DNA from: DATAWK01 sp036267255
Lineage (GTDB): Bacteria > Acidobacteriota > Terriglobia > Terriglobales > Acidobacteriaceae
Length of the DNA: 64,000 bases
Assembly: GCA_036267255.1 (NCBI GenBank)
Contig: DATAWK010000023.1
Location: forward strand, 1 to 64,000
Direction: 5' to 3'
Translations under genes and position numbers: made by a program
The notes under the pieces: model-generated
Seen by the model: the letters and a program-made list of their open reading frames with translations, nothing else
Databases searched by the model: none
Told to the model about the DNA's origin: nothing
In this document: in pieces, positions 44,306-52,442 of the stretch
How the letters are laid out: the number at the start of each line of letters is the position of its first letter
How positions within the stretch are numbered: the stretch's first letter is position 1

Positions 44306-44860
44306 ATGCGCGGATTCAAGGTTCTACTCTGTAGTGCAGCATTGCTCGTGTCGCTGGCTCTGGCGCCAAAGGCCAGCGCGCAAATTTCCATCAACATCGG
44401 AGGGCCGCCACCGGTCTGCTCCTATGGCTACTATGGCTATGCTCCCTACGCCTGCGCCCCGATGGGATATTACGGACCGGGCTATTTCTATAACGGCATC
44501 TTCCTGGGTATGGGCCCGTGGGCCGGCTGGGGTTATAACCACGGCTGGGGAGGCCATCGCTTCATCCGGAGCGGCGGCGGAAGGTATGTCCATGGACCGC
44601 ATTACTACGGGCGTACCGGTCACCACTACAATGGACGGACCGTCGTTCGCTCCAACAGAGGCGGATCCTATGCCAGACCCGGAGGTCATTCTAATGCTCC
44701 GGCAGCCCATGGCCGCCCCACGCATGCTTCGCCTCGCCCAGCAGCACAGCGTGGCGGTGGTGGTGCACCACATGGCGGCGCACAGCATGGTGGCGGTGGA
44801 TCGCATGGCGGCGGAGGGTCGCATGGCGGCGGAGCTCCCGGCGGCGGCACACGCCACTAA
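44306..44860 (+). CDS. Exported Gly/His/Tyr-rich low-complexity protein
   Basis: 184 residues from ATG 44306 with AAGGGGG upstream. Signal peptide (VLLCSAALLVSLALAPKASAQ). The mature part is Tyr/Gly-rich (YGYYGYAPYACAPMGYYG), then His/Gly/Ser/Ala-rich, ending in repeated GGGSHGG units. Such sequences are disordered and could bind metal ions or sit on the cell surface. No conserved domain recognised. A good intrinsic terminator follows. Confidence 0.75.
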   Translation: MRGFKVLLCSAALLVSLALAPKASAQISINIGGPPPVCSYGYYGYAPYACAPMGYYGPGYFYNGIFLGMGPWAGWGYNHGWGGHRFIRSGGGRYVHGPHYYGRTGHHYNGRTVVRSNRGGSYARPGGHSNAPAAHGRPTHASPRPAAQRGGGGAPHGGAQHGGGGSHGGGGSHGGGAPGGGTRH

Positions 44861-44895
44861 CCGGTAGCTGCGGAATCCTGCAGCGCATGACACGA

Positions 44896-44926
44896 GAAGC
44901 AGCGGCGGATGCCGCTGCTTCTTTTT
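44896..44926 (+). terminator. Intrinsic terminator
   Basis: GAAGCAGCGGC (44896-44906), loop GGAT, GCCGCTGCTTC (44911-44921), then TTTTT (44922-44926): an 11-bp perfect stem with a T-tract, 36 bases after the Gly/His-rich gene. The remaining gap to 45102 (about 175 bases) shows no gene. Confidence 0.92.
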
Positions 44927-45102
44927 GCGTGGACGCAAATTTCAGATTCATGGCCGGGAGTCTGGGGCCAGATTCAATGGGTCGACAAAGCCGATGGCGT
45001 ACCGGCGCAAGGATCGTTGCTGCTGGTCATAACTTGTCAAGGCTATAACTCGTCAAAACTGCGATCTGTTAAAGCTGCGACTTAAGATTTGTTCAAACTA
45101 GG

Positions 45103-45154
45103 TGACAAGCATACTTGACATGCATTCAGGGAAGGATGTAAAGTGTGCTTGTCA
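45103..45154 (+). promoter_or_regulatory. Promoter straddled by a 14-bp inverted repeat, upstream of the XRE module
   Basis: TTGACA (45115-45120), 18 bases, TAAAGT (45139-45144). TGACAAGCATACTT (45103-45116) and AAGTGTGCTTGTCA (45141-45154) are complementary at 13 of 14 positions, one arm over each promoter hexamer, with a further TGACATGCA half-site at 45116-45124. This is the layout of a repressor operator; the XRE protein encoded in the operon is the obvious candidate. Confidence 0.75.
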
Positions 45155-45181
45155 TTCATTCGGTAGTTCGTGGAGGCCACA

Positions 45182-45643
45182 ATGTCCCTGCTGAGTTGCA
45201 ATAAAAATCTGACTCCGCTGCAACGGCGCTCGTTACGGTGGATAGGGGGCGCCATGCTGCTTACGGTGCTGACTAACTTTTCAGGCGCGAACGTAGCGAA
45301 TCCGCTGGTCGATATCTTTCCCAACCTTGCACGATTGAACGTTCCCCAAGGGCATTCTTCCACCCTGATTGTGGCGCTGATTTCGGCCTTTTCCGTGCTC
45401 CCGGTGCTGCTGGCCGTTTGGATTGTGGCCCGCTATCTGAAGGCCGAGCCGGATGAGTTTATTCGCGCACTCGCGGTGCGCGCCCTGCTCTGGGGCATTG
45501 CGGTGACGATGGCGGGCGATGCGATAGCCGGCGTCGTCACGGTTTTTTATGCGAGGCCGTTTCCGATCGGGCTGCTGAACGCGGACCTTTTCTGGGTTTC
45601 GACTGCGATTGCCTTTCGGCTTGTTCTACGGAGCTATCGGTGA
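45182..45643 (+). CDS. Four-helix membrane protein paired with an XRE regulator
   Basis: 153 residues from ATG 45182, with GGAGG immediately upstream. Four hydrophobic helices (e.g. WIGGAMLLTVLTNF, LIVALISAFSVLPVLLAVWIV, ALLWGIAVTMAGDAIAGVVTVF). It resembles small membrane proteins (DUF2975-like) that are commonly encoded beside YgzD-type XRE regulators, but I cannot assign a family firmly. The stop overlaps the regulator's start by one base (TGATG). Confidence 0.75.
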   Translation: MSLLSCNKNLTPLQRRSLRWIGGAMLLTVLTNFSGANVANPLVDIFPNLARLNVPQGHSSTLIVALISAFSVLPVLLAVWIVARYLKAEPDEFIRALAVRALLWGIAVTMAGDAIAGVVTVFYARPFPIGLLNADLFWVSTAIAFRLVLRSYR

Positions 45644-45828
45644 TGAACTGTCTGCGAGAGCTCCGCGCGGAAAAGAACTGGAGCCAAGCCGACCTTGCCG
45701 AAAAGCTCGGCGTTTCGCGTCAGTCGGTCAACGCAATCGAGACAGGAAGATTCGATGCCAGTCTTCCCCTCGCGTTTAAATTGTCCCGTCTCTTTCGGCT
45801 ACCTATAGAAAGCATCTTTTTTGAATAA
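45643..45828 (+). CDS. Small XRE-family transcriptional regulator (YgzD-like)
   Basis: 61 residues, almost entirely one helix-turn-helix: LRELRAEKNWSQADLAEKLGV, SRQSVNAIETGRFDASL, then the LAFKLSRLFRLPIESIFF tail typical of the single-domain YgzD type. ATG 45643 overlaps the membrane-protein stop. Likely represses its own promoter at 45103-45154. Confidence 0.9.
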   Translation: MNCLRELRAEKNWSQADLAEKLGVSRQSVNAIETGRFDASLPLAFKLSRLFRLPIESIFFE

Positions 45829-45927
45829 GGCAGCTTCCTGAAGCGGCGATGCGAATCGGCTATTATCGCTGAACAGAAGTGAATCTTCTCCCATCTCCCG
45901 TGAATCAGCTAAATGAGGAGACCAGAA

Positions 45928-46371
45928 ATGGCCATAACACTGATTGCTATTTGCGCCGCTGTTCTGTTGATTGTTCTTTGGACCAAACGCACACGAGATC
46001 GAAAGGAACTGGAGCAGCACAGCATTACACCCGAAGCGCTCCATTCCCTGTTGGCTTCCAATCCGGATATACATGTCTACGATGTTCGTCAGCCGCTCGA
46101 TTTGTTTGTCGATGCTGAGATCATCCCCGGCGCGACGCGGCTGGCTCCAAAAGACGTACTGGAGAATCCATCGCTGATTCCGAGTGACATAGACTCGATC
46201 ATCTACTGTACGTGTCCGAGCGATAAAACCAGTCGCGCCATCCTGCAGCAGGCCCTCGGCCTGCATTTTTTCAGAATTAAATTTCTGAAAGGCGGACTGG
46301 GAAGCTGGAAAGCGAAAGGCTATCCGGTCGAGCCATACGAAGAACCCATCCAGCTCGATACAGGAACCTAG
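45928..46371 (+). CDS. Membrane-anchored rhodanese-like protein
   Basis: 147 residues from ATG 45928 (GAGGAG at 45916-45921; ATG 45913 overlaps that site and is unlikely). An N-terminal helix (ITLIAICAAVLLIVLW) anchors a single rhodanese domain: HVYDVRQPLDLFVDAEIIPGA and the active-site loop YCTCPSDKTSR with its cysteine. Rhodaneses carry sulfur as persulfide. The stop is seven bases from the convergent metallophosphoesterase. Confidence 0.82.
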   Translation: MAITLIAICAAVLLIVLWTKRTRDRKELEQHSITPEALHSLLASNPDIHVYDVRQPLDLFVDAEIIPGATRLAPKDVLENPSLIPSDIDSIIYCTCPSDKTSRAILQQALGLHFFRIKFLKGGLGSWKAKGYPVEPYEEPIQLDTGT

Positions 46372-46378
46372 CTTACAC

Positions 46379-47643
46379 TCAAGGGGTTTCTGCAACCAGA
46401 GCGTGGGTTTGCAGATGGACGGTCACCGTGTCATCCGGAGTCTTCGTGACGCCACCGTCGCTCTCCGGATGAAATTCGATGGTCATGGTCTGCGCATTCA
46501 CCACGATGCGCAGATACCCATAGTCGGTGTCGTCGTAGCTTTCGAGCGTCAAGGTGTCGTCAATCTTGTAGGGCGTGCGATAGGTTCCACGCATGGCGGA
46601 CAAGGGCGAATGTCCGCCGCATCCTGCGACGAGAAACGGAATCTGCATGCCGTTCAGCGTTCGCGTGTAGCGCTGGTAATTGTGTGCATGCCCGGAAAAA
46701 ACGGCATGCGGCCAAACCCGGCAGCGGTGCAGGCACTGTCGATGTCCGCAAGCATCTGGGGGCTGCCACCGTGGATGGTGCCACCGGTAAACGGCGGATG
46801 ATGCACGGCGACGATTACAGCGCCCGCGTAGTTCTCGCTCTTCACCCGTTGCAGCGCCGTGGTAAGAAACGCAATCTGCCGGTCATCCAGAGAATTTGTT
46901 CCGCCCTCGCTTGAAATCACTCCGGGATCTTCCAGCACATTACTGTAGATACCCAGGATGCGCACAAATGGCGCATCGAAGGTGAAATACACGCCGGGTT
47001 CGATCATGGTGGTTCGCAAAAGCCCTCCGGCATCCGGCGATGGCGCGGGGCTGGCTGCACAAAAATTTCGTAGAAAGGCATCCAGTGTAGGCGCCGGGTC
47101 GTTCGGATAAATCACGCCGTCGTGATTGCCGGGGATGGCGACAATCGGCGCGGGATAATTACGAAACGGCTCGTAGAACTGGTCATAGTAATATGTGCCT
47201 TCGCCGAAATAGTAGACGACATCTCCGAGATGGAAGAAGAACGAAGGCACATCGGCGGCGTTCTCTTCATCGAAGTCGGAGACCATCTTGTCGGCCACCA
47301 GCGATTGCGTATCGGGCCCCTTGACGCTGCCCGTATCGCCGACGGAATGGAAGACGATCTGTTGCGCCTGCTCGATTGCCTGCACTTTTTGATCGCCCGC
47401 GCTTCCATAGGACTGGGCAAGCGTCAGAATCGGTTCGACAGCGCCATTCACCGGTTGAGGAACAGGTTCGAGATCGTCGATCTCTTTGTCGTTCTGATCC
47501 GTTACCGGATCTTTGAACGTTGTCGGATCGGGAGACGGCTGGGGCTGCGCAAAGACAGGTTCCTGCGTGCTGGCAGCGGTGCGCCGTGGCTTGACGGGAT
47601 CTTTGGGGTTATGCGAAGAAGGTGGGGGAGTATGTTTGGCCAT
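46379..47643 (-). pseudogene. Metallophosphoesterase gene broken by a one-base deletion
   Basis: From ATG 47643 the frame encodes a calcineurin-like phosphoesterase: VFHSVGDTGS, FFFHLGDVVYYFGE, IPGNHDGVI and VHHPPFTGG, then stops early at 46654. Around 46714-46721 the next frame takes over and supplies the missing VFSGHAHNYQRYTR (GHxH metal ligands) and continues to the stop at 46379. The whole span is 1265 bases; one extra base gives 422 codons. The likely loss is one G from a G-run at 46717-46719 (C on the plus strand). Either a real mutation or a homopolymer sequencing error. Confidence 0.88.
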
Positions 47644-47650
47644 TTGTCGG

Positions 47651-47695
47651 TTCCTGAATTCTCATTTCCTGAATTGTCGGTTTCTGAATTCATAG
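47651..47695. repeat. Three tandem 15-bp units at the 5' end of the metallophosphoesterase gene
   Basis: TTCCTGAATT, TTCCTGAATT and TTTCTGAATT begin at 47651, 47666 and 47681, exactly 15 bases apart, with TTGTCGG before the first and third. On the coding strand this repeats AATTCAGGAA, placing a Shine-Dalgarno-like CAGGAA several times upstream of ATG 47643. Confidence 0.75.
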
Positions 47696-47844
47696 ATGCT
47701 TTCTCAGCATAGATGTTTTGTATGGCAGGAAAAATGAAGGTTCTGCAAGCAACCCAGAGGTTTCATCGCATTTTCATCATGCGCGATCCAACCGACGGTA
47801 CGAGTTGCTGCAACGTGGTCATGGCGTTGCCTTAACGGCTCGGT

Positions 47845-48642
47845 CTAATGCATCTGCATCCCGGGCATGGCGGAGTGGTCCATATTGTCATGTCCCTTGT
47901 CATCGTCATTCGTGGCCCAGATGTTTTTCGGGTCCGACTCATACGGGTAGACATGCACCATCCATCCAAAAACATGAGGATAAAACGCGCCGCCGGCAGC
48001 GTCACACGCTTCTTTGGTGGTGATGGAACCGAGGAGCCCGAACTTAGCGTCCGGACCAAAATACGCGACCTTCTGGCCTTCGGGTGCTTTGCAGAAATTT
48101 ACGTGCTGGTGCCAGCGCGCAATGCTGAGAGGAATTCGTTCGTTTAATTCATCCTCGGAGGCGCGTACCCGATCCGTGTACATTACGCCGACGAGTTTGT
48201 AGCCGCCATCCGCCGTCTTTTTGTAAAGCAGCGACGTCGGCTTGAGAGGATCGAAGTGGTGGCGGGCCTGCCATGCGTACCGATAGTTCGTGAAGTGATA
48301 TTGGGGTTGTGGAACATTGGGAAGAAAAATCTTATAACCGTCGGCGAGAGCCTTGCGGTAATCCTGATAGGGCGCCATCGCCAATTTTGCGTCCGCCACA
48401 ATGACGTCGGCTTTCTGTCGATCGCCGGGCTGCAACGGCCGGAGAGCCGTCAAGTACATGTGGCCCGCCATGTGCGCCATTGAACCACCGGACATGGATG
48501 CAGCCGCAGTCTGTTGTGCGGCTTGGGATGTTCCCTGCGAGCGTGCCGGCGCTGCGGCCACGACCAGGGTGATGGTCAAACAAAGAAAGGCGGCGGCAAG
48601 GGAACGCGAGCGGATGGTGGGGATCAGGGCGGCCTGGGACAT
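47845..48642 (-). CDS. Exported His/Met-rich protein of unknown function
   Basis: 265 residues; signal peptide (LAAAFLCLTITLVVAAAPARSQ) and a good GAGGTGA ribosome-binding site. Both ends of the mature protein are His/Met-rich (SMSGGSMAHMAGHM; NMDHSAMPGMQMH), typical of periplasmic copper or silver binding. The centre (YQDYRKALADGYKIF, YRYAWQARHHFDP, IARWHQHVNFC) is globular and not recognised. A periplasmic metal-handling role is an inference from composition only. Confidence 0.75.
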   Translation of the reverse strand: MSQAALIPTIRSRSLAAAFLCLTITLVVAAAPARSQGTSQAAQQTAAASMSGGSMAHMAGHMYLTALRPLQPGDRQKADVIVADAKLAMAPYQDYRKALADGYKIFLPNVPQPQYHFTNYRYAWQARHHFDPLKPTSLLYKKTADGGYKLVGVMYTDRVRASEDELNERIPLSIARWHQHVNFCKAPEGQKVAYFGPDAKFGLLGSITTKEACDAAGGAFYPHVFGWMVHVYPYESDPKNIWATNDDDKGHDNMDHSAMPGMQMH

Positions 48643-49006
48643 GAGGGTTCACCTCGCAGAAACTTTCTATAACCGTTGGCAGGTTCCGATACTGTGCGCG
48701 CTTTGCATCGGGTTGCTCTGGTACGCGGCTTCGATTCTAAAGACCCTTTCCTCGCGAGGAAAGTTGCATGGCCAGCGACAAATTCTCCGGTTACCTATAC
48801 CGCGGGAAGGTATTGGGCGACGCCGTGCCCGGATGATTTCTAAATGGATCCGGCAAATGGCTCTGGCAAATGGCTCTGGCCGCTGCAGGAAAATGTCTTG
48901 CCTGTTTCCGGCATTGATACGATCATCAAGACGCGTAGTCTCCCCGTGCATGGGAGCGCGGCAAATTCCGGGAAGACTCATGAAAATATTTACTGCTGGA
49001 GGGAAC
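48643..49006. other. Gene-free 364-base divergent intergenic region
   Basis: No convincing gene. It holds a perfect 16-bp palindrome TTTCCTCGCGAGGAAA (48747-48762) and a short tandem direct repeat GGCAAATGGCTCT within 48851-48880. Either could be regulatory. An open frame leads into the next gene from upstream but has no ribosome-binding site. Confidence 0.6.
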
Positions 49007-49447
49007 ATGAAGCGCATCGGTTATGGGACCAGGTTGTCCATCGCGGTTTTTCTTTGCAGCACCGTCGTGTTTGGCGCCACGCGCCAATGGCAACATGGAA
49101 AATTGGTGGATACGGAGCGGCAAACGGAGAAACAAGGAAGCACCACGGTCTACAACACGAACGGCCAGGCGAAAAATAATAACAACGGCAAAACCAACTA
49201 TTCTGAGAACACGACCGCGACCACAAACGACAACACCGATACCTACGAGGTCTATACCATTGAAGGCCCGGAAAAGACCTATATTGCTCGCGAGAAGCTG
49301 CTGTTCCCGTGGTCGAAGCCCGCGAACGTAACGGTTGGCGCTGAGGTGAAATATGCGATTGACGGCCGCAAGCTCTACATCCTGGATGAGACCGAAAAGG
49401 AACACAAGGCGTCGATCGTGAAAACGAGCCTGAACCAGGCAAAATAA
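49007..49447 (+). CDS. Small exported protein of unknown function
   Basis: 146 residues from ATG 49007, chosen because TGGAGGG at 48998-49003 is ideally spaced. Signal peptide (LSIAVFLCSTVVFGATR). The first part of the mature protein is Asn/Thr-rich and probably disordered (NNNNGKTNYSENTTATTNDN); the rest is a small beta-rich domain (YEVYTIEGPEKTYIAREKL, GAEVKYAIDGRKLYILDE). No family recognised. Confidence 0.75.
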   Translation: MKRIGYGTRLSIAVFLCSTVVFGATRQWQHGKLVDTERQTEKQGSTTVYNTNGQAKNNNNGKTNYSENTTATTNDNTDTYEVYTIEGPEKTYIAREKLLFPWSKPANVTVGAEVKYAIDGRKLYILDETEKEHKASIVKTSLNQAK

Positions 49448-49575
49448 ATTACCGGAAAAATAAATTTCTCCAGCGAAGGGTTTCTCCTGCCGAGGCTGAG
49501 TCTGTCTTCGAGGGAGCTACGAACAGAATTTCAGATTCGCCAAATTTCGGCGTGATTCCGGCTACACTGCTTGAT

Positions 49576-51288
49576 GTGAAACGCATTCTTCTTTTCGCAG
49601 TGCTCACGACCGCAACGTCTCTTCTGGTGCAGGCGCAACAGGCTGTCCAGCATGTTGATCAAAAACCGGCTGCGGACATTATCTATTTCCATGGCAACAT
49701 TCTGACCGGGGATGGCCTGAACACGGACCATCCCAAGCGCGTGTCGGCGCTGGCGGAGCGGGATGGCGTGATTCTGGCGGTTGGTTCCGACAAAGCCATT
49801 CTGCAAACATGGGCCGGCGCGAAGACGGAACGCGTCGATCTGGCTGGAGCTTTCGTCGTGCCGGGACTGAACGATGCGCATGTGCATCTGGCCGCTGCGG
49901 GTGAGGAGAAGCTCTCGGTGGAGTTGCTCGGAAGCAAATCCCTGCAGGAGATGCTGGACCGCATTCAGAAAGCGGCGCAGGCTGCCGCGCCGGGAACGTG
50001 GCTGCAGGGCGGCGGCTGGGACCACACGCTGTGGGCCAACAAAATTTTGCCGACACGCGCCGATCTGGACGCGGTGACGGAGGGACATCCGGCGATTTTT
50101 TATCGCGTGGATGGACACATCGCGGTGGTGAATTCGGCAGCACTGGCCGCGGCGGGCATTACCGACCAGACAGCCGACCCGCAAGGCGGAAAGTTCGATC
50201 ACGATGCAAGTGGACACCTGACGGGCATTGTGCGCGAAGATCCCGCGGCTGATCTGATAGAAAAGAAAATTCCCGAACCGACGCAGGCAGAACGGAAGAA
50301 GGCGCTGCTGCTGGCACTGAACGAGGCGGTGTGCGGCGGATTGACGTCGGTGCAGGATTATTCTCCCGGCTGGGAGAATTTTATGGCGATGGAATCGCTG
50401 GAACACTCGCAGCAGTTGCCGATCCGCGTGAGCGAGTGGCTGAGCTTCAAAGATCCGCTGAACATGCTGGAGCAGGAGCGCGGTTCGCATCCGAAGGCCG
50501 ATCGCATGCTGACGACGGCCATGCTGAAGGGCTTTATGGATGGCTCGCTGGGATCGCGCACGGCGGCCATGCTGGCGCCGTATTCGGATGATCCGACAAA
50601 CTCCGGCATTCCTCGATATACGCAGGACAAGCTGAATGCCATGACGGTTGCGCGGGCCAGGGCGGGTTTTCAGATTGGGTTCCATGCCATTGGCGACCGC
50701 GCCAACCAGATGGCGTTGGATGCTTTTGCCGCTGCCGAAGCTGCGAACCCGGCGGCGAAGCAGTTGCGCTTTCGCATTGAACATGCGCAGGTGGTTTCGC
50801 CGGGCGACTTTGAACGCTTTCATCAACTGGGCGTGATCGCATCCATGCAGCCCAGCCATTTGTTGAGCGACATGCGCTGGGCGCAAGCGCGGCTGGGACC
50901 GGAGCGCGTGCCGTACTCCTATGCATGGAAGAGTTTTCTGGATCATGATGTGGTGCTGGCCTTCGGAACGGATTATCCCGTCGAGCCGATTGCGCCGTAT
51001 CGCGGCCTGTACGAAGCAGTGACGCGCATGAATGAGGCAGGCACGATGAGCTACGACCCGAGCGAGAAGTTGACCATGGGTGAGGCGCTGTATGCCTACA
51101 CGCAAGGCTCGGCCTATGCGCAGTTCGATGAGCAGTGGAAGGGACGGCTGGCGCCGGGTTACGTCGCCGACTTTACCGTGCTGGACCGCGACCTGACGAA
51201 GATTGCGCCGCATGCAATTCTGGACACAAAGGTGCTGCGCACCGTGGTGAACGGAAAAACTGCGGCGTGCGTGGCGACCCAACCGTGA
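49576..51288 (+). CDS. Exported amidohydrolase (YtcJ/Amidohydro_3 family)
   Basis: 570 residues from GTG 49576, which places a good signal peptide (MKRILLFAVLTTATSLLVQA) at the N-terminus; GTG 49552 is an alternative. Metal-binding VPGLNDAHVHL, later IGFHAIGDRAN, RIEHAQVVSPGD, and FGTDYPVEP define the amidohydrolase barrel; the C-terminal GYVADFTVLDRDL is the usual beta-sandwich. Family members hydrolyse N-acyl or formamide compounds; substrate unknown. Confidence 0.9.
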   Translation: MKRILLFAVLTTATSLLVQAQQAVQHVDQKPAADIIYFHGNILTGDGLNTDHPKRVSALAERDGVILAVGSDKAILQTWAGAKTERVDLAGAFVVPGLNDAHVHLAAAGEEKLSVELLGSKSLQEMLDRIQKAAQAAAPGTWLQGGGWDHTLWANKILPTRADLDAVTEGHPAIFYRVDGHIAVVNSAALAAAGITDQTADPQGGKFDHDASGHLTGIVREDPAADLIEKKIPEPTQAERKKALLLALNEAVCGGLTSVQDYSPGWENFMAMESLEHSQQLPIRVSEWLSFKDPLNMLEQERGSHPKADRMLTTAMLKGFMDGSLGSRTAAMLAPYSDDPTNSGIPRYTQDKLNAMTVARARAGFQIGFHAIGDRANQMALDAFAAAEAANPAAKQLRFRIEHAQVVSPGDFERFHQLGVIASMQPSHLLSDMRWAQARLGPERVPYSYAWKSFLDHDVVLAFGTDYPVEPIAPYRGLYEAVTRMNEAGTMSYDPSEKLTMGEALYAYTQGSAYAQFDEQWKGRLAPGYVADFTVLDRDLTKIAPHAILDTKVLRTVVNGKTAACVATQP

Positions 51289-51329
51289 TACAGGCGCAGC
51301 ATCGGGATATCAGGAAAATTTAGAAAAAA

Positions 51330-52277
51330 ATGCAGGCGAAGAAATCCATTCTGTCGCGCAACGTGATGGCGCATCTGCTGATGCTGGCAATCGTGATGCT
51401 GTGGGGCGCAACGTTTGTGCAGGTGAAAGACGCGCTGCAGGATATTTCTCCGCAGCTGTTCAACACCCTGCGCATGATGATCGCGTTCGTGTGCCTGGCG
51501 GTGGTGTACCGGCAGCAATGGAAGCACATGAGCCGGCTGGCCGTGGGCTTTGGTCTGCTGGCCGGAGTGTGCCTGACGGTGGGCTATGTCTTCCAGACCT
51601 CCGGGCTGCTCTACACTTCGGCGACGAACTCGGCCTTCATCACCGGGCTGATGGTGGTGATTGTGCCGTTGCTGGCGGCGATTCCCGCACTGCGGCCGCC
51701 GGGTTCGCGCGCACCGGGATGGAATACGTGGCTTGGCGCGCTGGCGGCGTTTGGCGGCATCGCGTTATTGACGACTCCGGCGCACACCGACTGGAGCCGA
51801 TTGCTGGGATCCCTGAACCACGGCGACCTGTTGACGCTGGGCTGCGCGGTTGGTTTTTCTTTTCATGTAATCGTATTGGCACATGCCACGCGCCGCGTGC
51901 CATTTCAGCAGATTGCGTTGTTGATGGTGGGCTTTGCGGCCCTGATGCTGGGCTCGGCCACGGGATTTGCGGAGCATCCCTTTCTGCACCCGACGCTGCG
52001 CCTGCTGGTTGCGCTGCTGGTGACCGGAGTGCTGGCAACGGCTGCGGCCTTTACGGTGCAGACATGGGCGCAGCAGATTCTGCCTGCCACCAACACAGCA
52101 TTGATTCTGGCCCTGGAGCCGGTGTTTGCATGGCTGACGGCATTTGCTCTGCTGCAGGAACATCTGGAAGGCCGCCGCGTGGCGGGAGCGCTGTTGATTC
52201 TGGCTGGAATCCTGGTGACGGAACTGGTACGGCAACCGGAAAATACCCGGGAAAGCCCGACAGTTTCCGCGCTTTAA
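51330..52277 (+). CDS. DMT-superfamily transporter (EamA)
   Basis: 315 residues with ten membrane helices in two EamA repeats (first with MLWGATFVQVKDAL and FQTSGLLYTSATNSAFITGL; second with VTGVLATAAAFTVQTWAQQI and LALEPVFAWLTAF). Exporters of this family carry amino acids or metabolites. Starts 41 bases after the amidohydrolase and may share its transcript. Confidence 0.9.
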   Translation: MQAKKSILSRNVMAHLLMLAIVMLWGATFVQVKDALQDISPQLFNTLRMMIAFVCLAVVYRQQWKHMSRLAVGFGLLAGVCLTVGYVFQTSGLLYTSATNSAFITGLMVVIVPLLAAIPALRPPGSRAPGWNTWLGALAAFGGIALLTTPAHTDWSRLLGSLNHGDLLTLGCAVGFSFHVIVLAHATRRVPFQQIALLMVGFAALMLGSATGFAEHPFLHPTLRLLVALLVTGVLATAAAFTVQTWAQQILPATNTALILALEPVFAWLTAFALLQEHLEGRRVAGALLILAGILVTELVRQPENTRESPTVSAL

Positions 52278-52442
52278 CATTCACCATCGAAACGATTTTC
52301 CCGATTTATGCGTCTATACCAGTGAGACACGCGGCTGCCTATAAGGCAAAACCGGGTCCCGGCTGACAGGTATACTGTATTTTTGTAGTTGCCTGATCGG
52401 CAGCCCTTCCACGTTGTCTGAGACAAGAGGTTATATCAAGAC

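Noticed and set aside
47502..47693. A 63-codon minus-strand frame starting with N-S-x-x-D repeats
   Set aside because: It overlaps the metallophosphoesterase start in another frame; the repeats are explained by the 15-bp tandem units.
49531..51282. A 583-codon minus-strand open frame opposite the amidohydrolase
   Set aside because: Arg/His-rich with no recognisable domain, and fully antisense to a complete catalytic gene.
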